Below, piece after piece: positions 1-6,409 of a stretch of 6,621 nt of DNA. The notes below the pieces were generated by a model. That model made no database searches and was not told the origin of the DNA. It saw only the letters and a program-made list of their open reading frames with translations. The first letter of the stretch is position 1. Each line of letters starts with the position of its first letter. The translations under genes were made by a program, and so were the position numbers. This stretch comes from an uncultured Emergencia sp. (lineage in GTDB: Bacteria; Bacillota; Clostridia; Peptostreptococcales; Anaerovoracaceae), in contig CALLDR010000105.1 of the NCBI GenBank assembly GCA_937997955.1, positions 1-6,621 of the forward strand, in the 5' to 3' direction.

Positions 1-1053
1 AACGGTAGGCACTTTATATTTCGGATGCAGCTTAGCAAAGCTCTTGAAGAAATGGCCTTCCTCCGCCATCGCGTAGTACATACGCGGCTGTGCCAAAACC
101 ATGCCGTTTGCTGTACCAAACATGGCAAGTACCATGCCTGCGGACACCACGATAGCGCCCGCGCTGCCCAGCACCTTTTTCGCGACGGCTGTGCCCAGAT
201 AAAGATCCTCATTATTGATCATGGACACAATCTCATCGTGAGGCAAAACCTTCATGATAGCGAAGTTGAATAGCGTATAGAGTACAGTAACGCCGCCGAT
301 ACCGATGATCAGTGCCAGCGGCAGATTTCTCTTCGGATTTTTGATCTCCTCGGCTACTGTATTCAAGTTAGTCCATCCTTCATAGGCCCACAGAGAAGCT
401 ACCACAGCCATGGCAACCATAGCCAGTATGCTGGTATCATTCGCTTCCGCGTAAGTATTTGCAGATTCCAGTGACAGGTCAGGGCTGACCGAGCCTACGA
501 AAAGCGCCGCCAGCATTACGATGATGACCGGAACCAGCTTTGCTACCATGGACAGACTCTGCACCATGGACGCTGCTTTAACGCCGAAGAGATTATACAC
601 CGTCAGCGCCACAATCAGCACGATAGCGCCCGCTTTGACGCCAAAAGCACTGACGTCGAAAAATGACTGCAGCACATTCATCAGCGCAATACTGACAGCC
701 GCGATAGATCCTGGACCGCCGATGAGCCAATCTGTAAAGCCCGCGGTAAATCCTACTACAGGATGAAACGCCTCATTCAGATAAATGACGCGGCCTCCGG
801 CTTTTGGCATAGCCGTACCCAGCTCTGCATAGCATAGGCCGCCAAATAGAGAAATAAGACCCGCTATAATCCAGCAGATCAGTGCTAATCCGCTGTTCAT
901 GCCTGTACGTTCCAGGACATAGGATCCCAGGTAGAAAATACCCGAACCAATCATAATGCCGCCGATGATGCTGACGCCGCCGAACACGCCGATGTCCCGT
1001 TTGAACTCGGTCTGTTCCTGGGTCAGCTCGCTGATGCGATTTTCATGATTCAT
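1..1053 (-). CDS. APC-superfamily amino acid permease, SteT/LAT-like; C-terminus cut off by the window edge
   Basis: Inner-membrane amino acid transporter of the APC superfamily; 351 residues are visible, reading without a stop to the window edge, against roughly 430-460 for complete members. It starts at ATG 1053, with AAGGAGG at 1061-1067 and a 7-nt spacer. Residues 20-42 form a first membrane helix broken by IGSGIF (35-40), the unwound substrate-binding stretch of this fold. YAELGTAMPKAGG (75-87) matches the conserved TM2-TM3 loop. Residues 217-248 contain AYEGW and EEIKNPKRNLP, the TM6 and following-loop signature of the LAT family; the visible end (KYKVPT) matches the conserved loop after TM8. 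By recall it resembles Bacillus subtilis SteT, a serine/threonine exchanger. It lies just downstream of the ilvA terminator, behind its own promoter. Threonine or serine as substrate is inferred from resemblance and position only. Family is confident, substrate is not. Confidence 0.92.
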   Translation of the reverse strand, partial: MNHENRISELTQEQTEFKRDIGVFGGVSIIGGIMIGSGIFYLGSYVLERTGMNSGLALICWIIAGLISLFGGLCYAELGTAMPKAGGRVIYLNEAFHPVVGFTAGFTDWLIGGPGSIAAVSIALMNVLQSFFDVSAFGVKAGAIVLIVALTVYNLFGVKAASMVQSLSMVAKLVPVIIVMLAALFVGSVSPDLSLESANTYAEANDTSILAMVAMAVVASLWAYEGWTNLNTVAEEIKNPKRNLPLALIIGIGGVTVLYTLFNFAIMKVLPHDEIVSMINNEDLYLGTAVAKKVLGSAGAIVVSAGMVLAMFGTANGMVLAQPRMYYAMAEEGHFFKSFAKLHPKYKVPTV

Positions 1054-1060
1054 AAAAACT

Positions 1061-1067
1061 CCTCCTT
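1061..1067 (-). promoter_or_regulatory. Ribosome binding site of the permease gene
   Basis: AAGGAGG on the minus strand, 7 nt before ATG 1053. It is a perfect Shine-Dalgarno sequence and fixes the start of the permease. Confidence 0.85.
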
Positions 1068-1126
1068 AATATTTAACAAAGACAGGCTCTGCGCCTCTTG
1101 AGCGAATCGAGCCCCACATTTTCTAT

Positions 1127-1135
1127 ATTATATCA
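1127..1135 (-). promoter_or_regulatory. Extended -10 promoter of the permease gene
   Basis: The minus strand reads TGATATAAT, which is a consensus -10 (TATAAT, 1127-1132) preceded by the TG of an extended -10 element (1134-1135). The -35 position at the usual 17-nt spacing (1150-1155) is CAGTTT, a poor match, so recognition would rest on the extended -10 and the A/T-rich upstream tract. Transcription would begin near 1120, giving a leader of about 67 nt. The leader holds an imperfect GGCTC/GAGCC inverted repeat (1085-1089 with 1109-1113) of uncertain meaning. It is too short for a T-box. Confidence 0.6.
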
Positions 1136-1141
1136 AGAAGG

Positions 1142-1163
1142 TGTTTAAAAAACTGTTTAAAAA
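1142..1163. repeat. Two tandem copies of a 10-bp A/T-rich word, 12-bp period
   Basis: The word tgtttaaaaa occurs at 1142-1151 and again at 1154-1163. On the minus strand this gives two T-runs, each followed by AAACA, between the ilvA terminator stem and the permease -10. The first T-run read is the terminator's U-tract. The second may act as a reserve U-tract, an UP-like element, or nothing specific. Confidence 0.45.
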
Positions 1164-1166
1164 GTC

Positions 1167-1201
1167 AAGCGTTTAGGCCGTGCTGCCGCGCCTAAACGCT
1201 T
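1167..1201 (-). terminator. Rho-independent terminator of ilvA
   Basis: A perfect 12-bp inverted repeat (1167-1178 with 1190-1201) surrounds an 11-nt loop, starting 10 nt after the ilvA stop codon. On the minus strand the stem is followed after GAC by a run of T (1159-1163 region), the expected U-tract. On the plus strand the stem is followed by only a short T run, so minus-strand termination is the better reading. It separates ilvA from the permease gene. Confidence 0.85.
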
Positions 1202-1211
1202 TTACATAAAA

Positions 1212-2447
1212 TTACATCAAAACGCTGATCTCTTTTGGATTGTATCCGTGCTTGCTCAGCTCCTTGATGATCTTCTTCTTGTGATCCGGTCCGAAGCACT
1301 CCAGGGTGATCTTCAGCTCCACAGCCGCGTTGCGGTTGGTGCTGACGAACTGGTTGTGATCCAAACGGATGACGTTGCCCTGCTCCTTCGCGATGATGCT
1401 GGCCACGTTGACCAGTTCACCCGGCTTATCCGGCAGAAGGGTGGATACGGTAAAGATCCGCTCTCTCTGGATCAGGCCGTGCTGGACAACGGAAGCCATG
1501 GTGATAATATCCATATTGCCGCCGCTGAGGATCGAAACCACTTTCTTCCCTTTCACCTTCAGGTGCTTCAGCGCCGCTACCGTCAAAAGTCCGGAGTTTT
1601 CCACCACCATCTTGTGGTTTTCCACCATATCCAGGAAGGCTACGACCAGCTCGTCATCTTCTACGGTGATGATATCGTCGATATTCTTCTGCAGATACGG
1701 GAAGATATTGACACCCGGCGTCTTTACCGCCGTACCGTCGGCAATCGTGCTGACCGCCGGCAGGGTCACAGGCTTTCCGGCTTCCAGAGATGCCTGCAGG
1801 CAGTTGGCCCCGGCTGGCTCTACCGCGATGATCTGAATCTTCGGATTCAGCAGCTTGGCTAAGGTGGAAACGCCGGTCGCAAGTCCGCCGCCGCCTACCG
1901 GCACCAGTATGTAATCGACCAGAGGCAGCTCCTTGATAATCTCCATGGCGATGGTACCCTGTCCGGTCGCAACGGTAGGATCATCAAAAGGATGGATGAA
2001 CGTATAGCCGTTTTCCTCGGCCAGCTTCAAAGCGTGGGCTGCCGCTTCGTCGTAGACATCTCCGTAGAGAACCACCTCCGCGCCGTAACTCTTTGTCCGG
2101 TTTACCTTCATCAAAGGCGTGGTAGTCGGCATTACGATGGTAGCCTTGCAGCCGTAGGCCTTTGCCGCGTAGGCAACGCCCTGGGCGTGATTTCCCGCTG
2201 ACGCGGTGATCAGACCTTTGGCGCGCTCCTCGTCGGTCAGCGTGCTGATCTTGTAATACGCGCCTCTCAGCTTATATGCGCCAGTCTTCTGCATGTTCTC
2301 TGGCTTCAGATACACCTTGTTGCCGCTCTGCTCGCTGAAATAGTCGCTGTACAGCAGATTGGTCTCCAGGGCGACTTTCTTGACCACCTCTGTGGCCTGT
2401 TCAAATGCTTCTAAAGTTAACATCTTCCAATTCACATTCCTTTCCAT
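1212..2447 (-). CDS. ilvA: Threonine ammonia-lyase (threonine dehydratase), medium form with one C-terminal ACT domain
   Basis: Cytoplasmic PLP enzyme that deaminates L-threonine to 2-oxobutyrate and ammonia, the first step specific to isoleucine. In the 411-residue reading, the PLP lysine is K59 in TGAYKLRG, ASAGNHAQG (82-90) is the substrate loop, the phosphate-binding GGGG is at 185-188, and SGGN (308-311) closes the cofactor site. Residues from about 331 to the end form a single ACT domain (STLLPDKPGEL). That separates it from the ACT-less E. coli TdcB type and from E. coli IlvA, which has a longer double regulatory region. Isoleucine feedback is plausible but not shown. The start is uncertain: ATG 2447 lacks a good ribosome binding site, and the family usually begins at the MLTLEAF stretch (ATG 2423, 403 residues), which has AAAGGA somewhat far upstream. 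The cupin gene ends 14 nt before 2447, so the two are probably co-transcribed. A biosynthetic role is inferred from the nearby ilvCD; a catabolic role is possible. Confidence 0.95.
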   Translation of the reverse strand: MERNVNWKMLTLEAFEQATEVVKKVALETNLLYSDYFSEQSGNKVYLKPENMQKTGAYKLRGAYYKISTLTDEERAKGLITASAGNHAQGVAYAAKAYGCKATIVMPTTTPLMKVNRTKSYGAEVVLYGDVYDEAAAHALKLAEENGYTFIHPFDDPTVATGQGTIAMEIIKELPLVDYILVPVGGGGLATGVSTLAKLLNPKIQIIAVEPAGANCLQASLEAGKPVTLPAVSTIADGTAVKTPGVNIFPYLQKNIDDIITVEDDELVVAFLDMVENHKMVVENSGLLTVAALKHLKVKGKKVVSILSGGNMDIITMASVVQHGLIQRERIFTVSTLLPDKPGELVNVASIIAKEQGNVIRLDHNQFVSTNRNAAVELKITLECFGPDHKKKIIKELSKHGYNPKEISVLM

Positions 2448-2461
2448 TATTGCTTAATTGC

Positions 2462-2800
2462 CTAATTTTCGCCGTGCTCCGGCACCACAGCAAAAAAGAT
2501 CAGATCCGCCTTGCTGTCGTTGATCAGGCTGTGTTGATGTCCCTTCGGACAGTAGTGGCAGCTTCCCGCCGCTACAGATTCATACGCGCCGTCATAGAGG
2601 ACCTTCCCTTCACCCTCTAAAATGTAGATCACCTCGCTGTTGGTCTCATGGGTATGGAGGCCGATAGACGCGCCCGGCGCCAGCTTCCCTCTCATGATCT
2701 TGATCAGAGGGTCTGTGAACATTCTGGCGATGGTTTCCTTTTCACCGCCCCGGAACTGCGGAATCACTTTTTCTTCTATCTTATCAAAATTCAACAACAT
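2462..2800 (-). CDS. Small single-domain cupin protein of unknown function
   Basis: A 112-residue cytoplasmic protein that is a single cupin beta-barrel. Cupin motif 1 is clear: H49-T-H51 and E56 followed by the LEGEG turn. Motif 2 fits G(X)5PXG(X)2H(X)3N exactly in GSCHYCPKGHQHSLIN (79-94), supplying the fourth metal ligand H90. All four expected metal ligands (three His and one Glu) are present, so it should bind a divalent metal, but the fold does not reveal the reaction. ATG 2800 is chosen because AAAAAGG lies at 2809-2815 with an 8-nt spacer and the homologues I recall begin at this stretch. The frame is open up to a GTG at 2821, which would add seven residues but has no well-spaced binding site. 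It precedes ilvA by 14 nt, suggesting a role linked to threonine or 2-oxobutyrate metabolism. That link is inference. Confidence 0.88.
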   Translation of the reverse strand: MLLNFDKIEEKVIPQFRGGEKETIARMFTDPLIKIMRGKLAPGASIGLHTHETNSEVIYILEGEGKVLYDGAYESVAAGSCHYCPKGHQHSLINDSKADLIFFAVVPEHGEN

Positions 2801-2808
2801 TTTCTGTA

Positions 2809-2815
2809 CCTTTTT
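2809..2815 (-). promoter_or_regulatory. Ribosome binding site that decides the cupin start
   Basis: AAAAAGG on the minus strand, 8 nt before ATG 2800. It favours ATG 2800 over the upstream in-frame GTG 2821, which has AAAGG directly abutting it. Confidence 0.55.
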
Positions 2816-2908
2816 ATGCACCTTTCTCCGGCTTATCGCCGCTTTCCTTTTCCATATGGTATTATGAGCGCTGCGTTATGTTATATTGTATTACAGCCTG
2901 GTATGATG

Positions 2909-4597
2909 TTATGCCTTTGCCACCATGCAGCCCTTCTTAAAGAAGCAGACACCGTACTTCAGGATCGGATCGCAGCCATCGCCGCGAAGCCCTTCCTCAT
3001 AATGGTTTTCTTCAATTTGCTCCAGGGCCTCCCGGCATTTTTCTTCCATCTGCCTGATGTCCTTTGTGACCTTGATCTCCAGAATCACGCCTCTGCCGCG
3101 GAATTTGTTTTCCTTCAAAGCGATGTCCAGTCTTCCATTTCCGCTTTCCCGGTTGGAAACGATCCGGTAGTTTCCCGCGCCTTTCAGCAGTCCTGTCAGA
3201 AAGCCATGGTAATATGCTTCCTGATAGTCGAAAAAGCTGATGGTATCCTGCAGCTGGCCGTTGATGATATCCTCCATGGCGCCGCAGTCCCCTTCCTCGA
3301 TGGCTTTGATCAGTGGGCATCTGTCCTCCGCCTCCAACTTCTTGTCGAACCAGGTTCTGACGGTATTTTTGTATATGGTTCGGATCTCCGTGTTGGGAAC
3401 CGCCATCTTCACGAAAGTGGTTTCCCCATTGTATCTCTGTCCGCAGGATTTCAGGTAGCCGGTGAAATACAGGAAATTCCACAGGTTATCCTTGGACTCG
3501 TGAATGTCCCCGTAGGTGATGTCCTCGTGGATCGGTTTCTCCAGGGTTTCCCCCGCGATCAGCTGCTCGATCTCGCCTCTGATCTCCTCGTCCGCTTCCT
3601 CCACCAGTTCACGGATGATGCTGTTGGAAGAGGTATTGGACCAGTAGGCTTTCGGGAAGAAATCCGGGCGAAGGGAGATATCGTGGACATAATTGATGAT
3701 GCTCCACGGGTTGTAGATCTCCTTATTGTCAAATCGATAGCCGTCGTACCATTCCTTCAGCTCCGGGAATCTGCCGTCCAAATCATAGTAATGCATCATT
3801 TCCTGAACCTCTGCCTCGGTGAAGCCAAAGGCGTCTCCGTAGCCTGCGCCGCTCACTGAATTAACCTCCAGGTTGTTCAGCCCTGTAAAGATGCTCTCCC
3901 TGCTGATCCGAAGGCACCCGGTGATGACGGCGAATTCCAGGCTGTCGTTGGTCTTCAGCGCCGATTCAAAGAGGGAACGGATAAAGCCGATCATCTCGTC
4001 GTAAAAGCCCGCGGACCAGGCGTTTTCCAGAAGCACGTCGTATTCATCGATGAGGATGATGGTCTTGCGGCCGTGGCATTTCTCCAGACACTGGGACAAA
4101 AATCCCAGAGCGTCCAGGAACAAATGGTCTTCACTTTCCCAGTTCATCAGCCGTCGGTACAAATCCTTTTCCTCCGCGTTGAGGCGATCCGACTGCAGTA
4201 CATATCCATGCCGCGTGAATTCCTCTGAAATCCGCTTTTTCAGCTGGCCCAGAGCGGTTTCATAAGTCTGCTGTTTCCCGGATTTCAGCGACAGAGAGAT
4301 CACCGGATACTGCTGCTGATGCCGAGTAAACCGCTCTCCGCGGTTTGAAATTTCCAGACTGTCAAAGATATATCCGTTATCGATCTTGCCGCCATCCGCG
4401 TTTCGCTCATCTTCAAAAAAACGCCTGAACATGCTCTGGTTCAAGGTTTTGCCGAAACGCCGCGGCCGGGTAAACAGGGTCACTTTGGAATGTGCGGACA
4501 AAAAGTCCGCCAGCATCGCGGTCTTATCCACATAATAGCAGTCTTTATCTATGATTTCCTTGATATCTTCATATCCGATCGGGACCGGTTTCTTCAC
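2909..4597 (-). CDS. AAA-ATPase-like / PD-(D/E)XK nuclease superfamily protein
   Basis: A 562-residue cytoplasmic protein of the family with an N-terminal AAA-ATPase-like domain and a C-terminal PD-(D/E)XK domain (Pfam AAA-ATPase_like plus DUF1703, by recall). The opening PIGYEDIKEIID followed by YYVDKT is typical. Residues 43-52 (TRPRRFGKTL) form the variant Walker A, with the first glycine replaced but GKT intact. TIILIDEYD (179-187) is Walker B, and LRISRES (229-235) lies where a sensor segment is expected. YNPWSIINY (295-303) and YWSNTSSN (318-325) are family signatures. The nuclease core is D491 in GRLDI and E507-x-K509 in LEIKV, so all three core residues are present. The biological role of this abundant family is unknown. 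The start is GTG 4597: GGGAGG lies 8 nt upstream, whereas it overlaps the more upstream GTG 4606. It has its own promoter just after the ilvD terminator, and no obvious link to amino acid synthesis. Confidence 0.93.
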   Translation of the reverse strand: MKKPVPIGYEDIKEIIDKDCYYVDKTAMLADFLSAHSKVTLFTRPRRFGKTLNQSMFRRFFEDERNADGGKIDNGYIFDSLEISNRGERFTRHQQQYPVISLSLKSGKQQTYETALGQLKKRISEEFTRHGYVLQSDRLNAEEKDLYRRLMNWESEDHLFLDALGFLSQCLEKCHGRKTIILIDEYDVLLENAWSAGFYDEMIGFIRSLFESALKTNDSLEFAVITGCLRISRESIFTGLNNLEVNSVSGAGYGDAFGFTEAEVQEMMHYYDLDGRFPELKEWYDGYRFDNKEIYNPWSIINYVHDISLRPDFFPKAYWSNTSSNSIIRELVEEADEEIRGEIEQLIAGETLEKPIHEDITYGDIHESKDNLWNFLYFTGYLKSCGQRYNGETTFVKMAVPNTEIRTIYKNTVRTWFDKKLEAEDRCPLIKAIEEGDCGAMEDIINGQLQDTISFFDYQEAYYHGFLTGLLKGAGNYRIVSNRESGNGRLDIALKENKFRGRGVILEIKVTKDIRQMEEKCREALEQIEENHYEEGLRGDGCDPILKYGVCFFKKGCMVAKA

Positions 4598-4605
4598 TGA
4601 CCTCA

Positions 4606-4611
4606 CCTCCC
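4606..4611 (-). promoter_or_regulatory. Ribosome binding site that decides the ATPase-gene start
   Basis: GGGAGG on the minus strand with an 8-nt gap to GTG 4597. The longest reading would start at GTG 4606, whose first base is the last base of this motif, so that start cannot use it. This makes GTG 4597 the likely start. Confidence 0.7.
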
Positions 4612-4618
4612 TCTCTTT

Positions 4619-4647
4619 AGTATAGCCTAAACCGGCTCAAATCACAA
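4619..4647 (-). promoter_or_regulatory. Sigma-A-type promoter of the ATPase gene
   Basis: On the minus strand the -35 is TTGTGA (4642-4647, four of six consensus bases) and the -10 is TATACT (4619-4624, five of six), with an ideal 17-nt spacer. Transcription would start near 4612, leaving a leader of only about 15 nt that begins at the ribosome binding site. The -35 box touches the U-tract of the ilvD terminator. No operator-like repeat is visible, so expression may be constitutive. Confidence 0.65.
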
Positions 4648-4652
4648 GAGAA

Positions 4653-4697
4653 AAGGGGCCCGCATAACGGCAATTTTCCGTTCTGCGGCGCCCCCTT
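4653..4697 (-). terminator. Rho-independent terminator of the ilvC-ilvD operon
   Basis: An imperfect GC-rich inverted repeat begins 16 nt after the ilvD stop. Outer arms AAGGGG (4653-4658) and CCCCTT (4692-4697), then CCGCA (4660-4664) with TGCGG (4684-4688), then AACGG (4666-4670) with CCGTT (4678-4682), enclose a 7-nt loop. On the minus strand the stem is followed by TTTTCTCTTG, a reasonable U-tract. The other side has TTAAAT, so the hairpin is oriented to end ilvD transcription. Confidence 0.8.
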
Positions 4698-4713
4698 AAA
4701 TCTAAGCTTCAGG

Positions 4714-6384
4714 TCAGTCTTCCATCATCACAGCGCCTTTGCTGGATGGTGCGACCATTTTAGAATATCTGTACAGCCAGCCGCTCTTAATGTTCGGCTC
4801 GCGAGGTACTGCCTTGGCTCGTCTTTCCGCGAACTCTTCGTCGGAAACCCTGGCATTGATCTTCGCATTTGGAATATCGATCTCGATGATATCCCCTTCC
4901 TGCAGAAGGCCGATGTTGCCGCCGCTGGCAGCTTCCGGGCAGACGTGGCCGATAGATGCGCCGCGGCTGGCGCCGCTGAAACGTCCGTCTGTAATCAGGG
5001 CTACAGTCTTGTCCAGCTGCATACCCGCAAGGGCGCTGGTCGGGTTCAGCATTTCTCTCATGCCCGGGCCGCCCTTCGGGCCCTCGTATCTGATGACCAC
5101 CACATCTCCGTCTACGATCCTGCCGTTATAGATGGCGTCGATGGCCTCTTCTTCGCTGTCAAAGACTCTGGCCGGACCGCTGTGCTGCAGCATTTCCGGC
5201 GCGACAGCGCTTCTCTTGACCACGCAGCCGTCCTGGGCGATGTTGCCCCACATGATGGCGATGCCGCCGGTCTCACTGTACGGATCTTCAGATGGTCTCA
5301 TGGCGTTGCTGTCGAGGGATCCCTTTCCTTCGATATTCTCGCCTACGGTTTTTCCGTTGGCCGTGATCAAAGAGGTGTCGATCAGTCCTCTCTTGTTCAG
5401 CTCCGCCAGAACGCCCTGCACGCCGCCCGCGTTGTTCAGGTCGTGCATATGGGTGCCGCCGGCAGGCGCCAGATGGCACAGGTTCGGCGTCTTGGAGCTC
5501 ATCTCGTTAAACAGCTCCAGGTTCAGCTCCACACCAGCTTCATGGGCGATGGCCAGCAGGTGCAGCACGCTGTTGGAGGAGCAGCCCAGCGCCATATCGC
5601 AGGCCAGGGCATTTCTGATAGATTTTTCGTTTACGATGTCTCTCGCTTTGATATCCTTTTCCACCAGGTCCATGATGGCCATGCCCGCATGCTTCGCGAT
5701 CATGATTCTTCCGCTGTGAACAGCCGGAACGGTGCCGTTGCCAGGCAGGGCGATGCCCAGGGCTTCACAGAGACAGTTCATGCTGTTGGCAGTATACATG
5801 CCGGAGCAGGAGCCGCAGCCAGGACAGGTGTTTTGTTCAAATTCCAGCAGACCTTCATCGTCGATGATGTCAGCCTTGCGGGCGCCTACCGCCTCGAACA
5901 TCTTGGACAGGGAGGTTTCCACGCCGCCGACCAGACCGCTCATCATCGGGCCGCCGGAACATACCACAGCCGGAATGTTCAATCTCAGCGCGCCCATCAG
6001 CATACCCGGCACGATCTTGTCGCAATTAGGGACCAGCACCAGGCCGTCAAACTGGTGGGCGTTGGCCATGGTCTCCACGCTGTCCGCGATGAGCTCGCGG
6101 CTCGCCAGGGAGTATTTCATACCGATATGTCCCATGGCGATACCGTCGCAGACGCCGATGGCCGGTACCATGATCGGTGTGCCTCCCGCCATTCTGACGC
6201 CGGTCTTTACAGCCTCTGTCACCTTGTCCAGGTGCATGTGGCCCGGTACGATCTCACTGTGAGCGGACACGACGCCGATCAAAGGTCTTTCCAATTCTTC
6301 CTTTGTGTAACCCATAGCATAAAAAAGGCTACGCATTGGAGCCTTTTCTACGCCTTTGGTTACGTTATCACTTCTTCTTGCCAT
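4714..6384 (-). CDS. ilvD: Dihydroxy-acid dehydratase
   Basis: Cytoplasmic iron-sulfur and Mg-dependent enzyme of isoleucine and valine synthesis. It dehydrates 2,3-dihydroxy-3-methylvalerate and 2,3-dihydroxyisovalerate to the 2-oxo acids. Its 556 residues match the usual length of about 550-560. Visible motifs are SEIVPGHMHLDK (43-54), GVCDGIAMGHIGMKYSL (77-93), PNCDKIVPGMLMG (119-131) with C121, the Mg-ligand D122 and the lysine K123 that is carbamylated in homologues, CPGCGSCSGMYTAN (187-200), and GRFSGASRG (467-475) with the proposed base serine. C121 and C193 are the likely conserved cluster ligands. The position equivalent to the first cysteine of plant-type [2Fe-2S] enzymes is glycine (G48, in VPGH), as in E. 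coli and Bacillus IlvD; C79 is a candidate third ligand (inference). ATG 6384 has AAGAGG at 6396-6401, 11 nt upstream. It follows ilvC by 25 nt, clearly one operon, and is its last gene. Confidence 0.98.
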   Translation of the reverse strand: MARRSDNVTKGVEKAPMRSLFYAMGYTKEELERPLIGVVSAHSEIVPGHMHLDKVTEAVKTGVRMAGGTPIMVPAIGVCDGIAMGHIGMKYSLASRELIADSVETMANAHQFDGLVLVPNCDKIVPGMLMGALRLNIPAVVCSGGPMMSGLVGGVETSLSKMFEAVGARKADIIDDEGLLEFEQNTCPGCGSCSGMYTANSMNCLCEALGIALPGNGTVPAVHSGRIMIAKHAGMAIMDLVEKDIKARDIVNEKSIRNALACDMALGCSSNSVLHLLAIAHEAGVELNLELFNEMSSKTPNLCHLAPAGGTHMHDLNNAGGVQGVLAELNKRGLIDTSLITANGKTVGENIEGKGSLDSNAMRPSEDPYSETGGIAIMWGNIAQDGCVVKRSAVAPEMLQHSGPARVFDSEEEAIDAIYNGRIVDGDVVVIRYEGPKGGPGMREMLNPTSALAGMQLDKTVALITDGRFSGASRGASIGHVCPEAASGGNIGLLQEGDIIEIDIPNAKINARVSDEEFAERRAKAVPREPNIKSGWLYRYSKMVAPSSKGAVMMED

Positions 6385-6409
6385 AATAACTATAACCTCT
6401 TAATTCACT

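Noticed and set aside
25..766. Short plus-strand open frames opposite the permease
   Set aside because: The minus strand reads as a continuous membrane transporter over this whole stretch, so these are shadows.
1085..1113. Inverted repeat GGCTC/GAGCC in the permease leader as a riboswitch or attenuator
   Set aside because: The stem is only 5 bp with irregular interior pairing, no T-run follows, and the roughly 67-nt leader is too short for the T-box or known amino acid riboswitches.
1248..1862. Plus-strand open frames antisense to ilvA (the largest has 204 codons)
   Set aside because: They are covered by a complete, motif-rich ilvA on the minus strand and show no ribosome binding site or conserved motif of note.
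2822..2908. Possible promoter (CATAAT or TATAAC as -10) and a small CGGC/GCCG hairpin (2829-2841) between the ATPase and cupin genes
   Set aside because: Neither -10 candidate has an acceptable -35 or extended -10, and the 4-bp hairpin has no T-run after it, so neither a promoter nor a terminator can be supported.
2648..3859. A 403-codon plus-strand open frame antisense to the ATPase and cupin genes
   Set aside because: It overlaps two genes with clear motifs on the other strand, has no domain I can recognise, and crosses the gap between them; it is a shadow frame.
4598..4606. GTG 4606 as the start of the ATPase gene
   Set aside because: The only ribosome binding site overlaps this codon, whereas GTG 4597 has ideal spacing and matches the usual N-terminus of the family.
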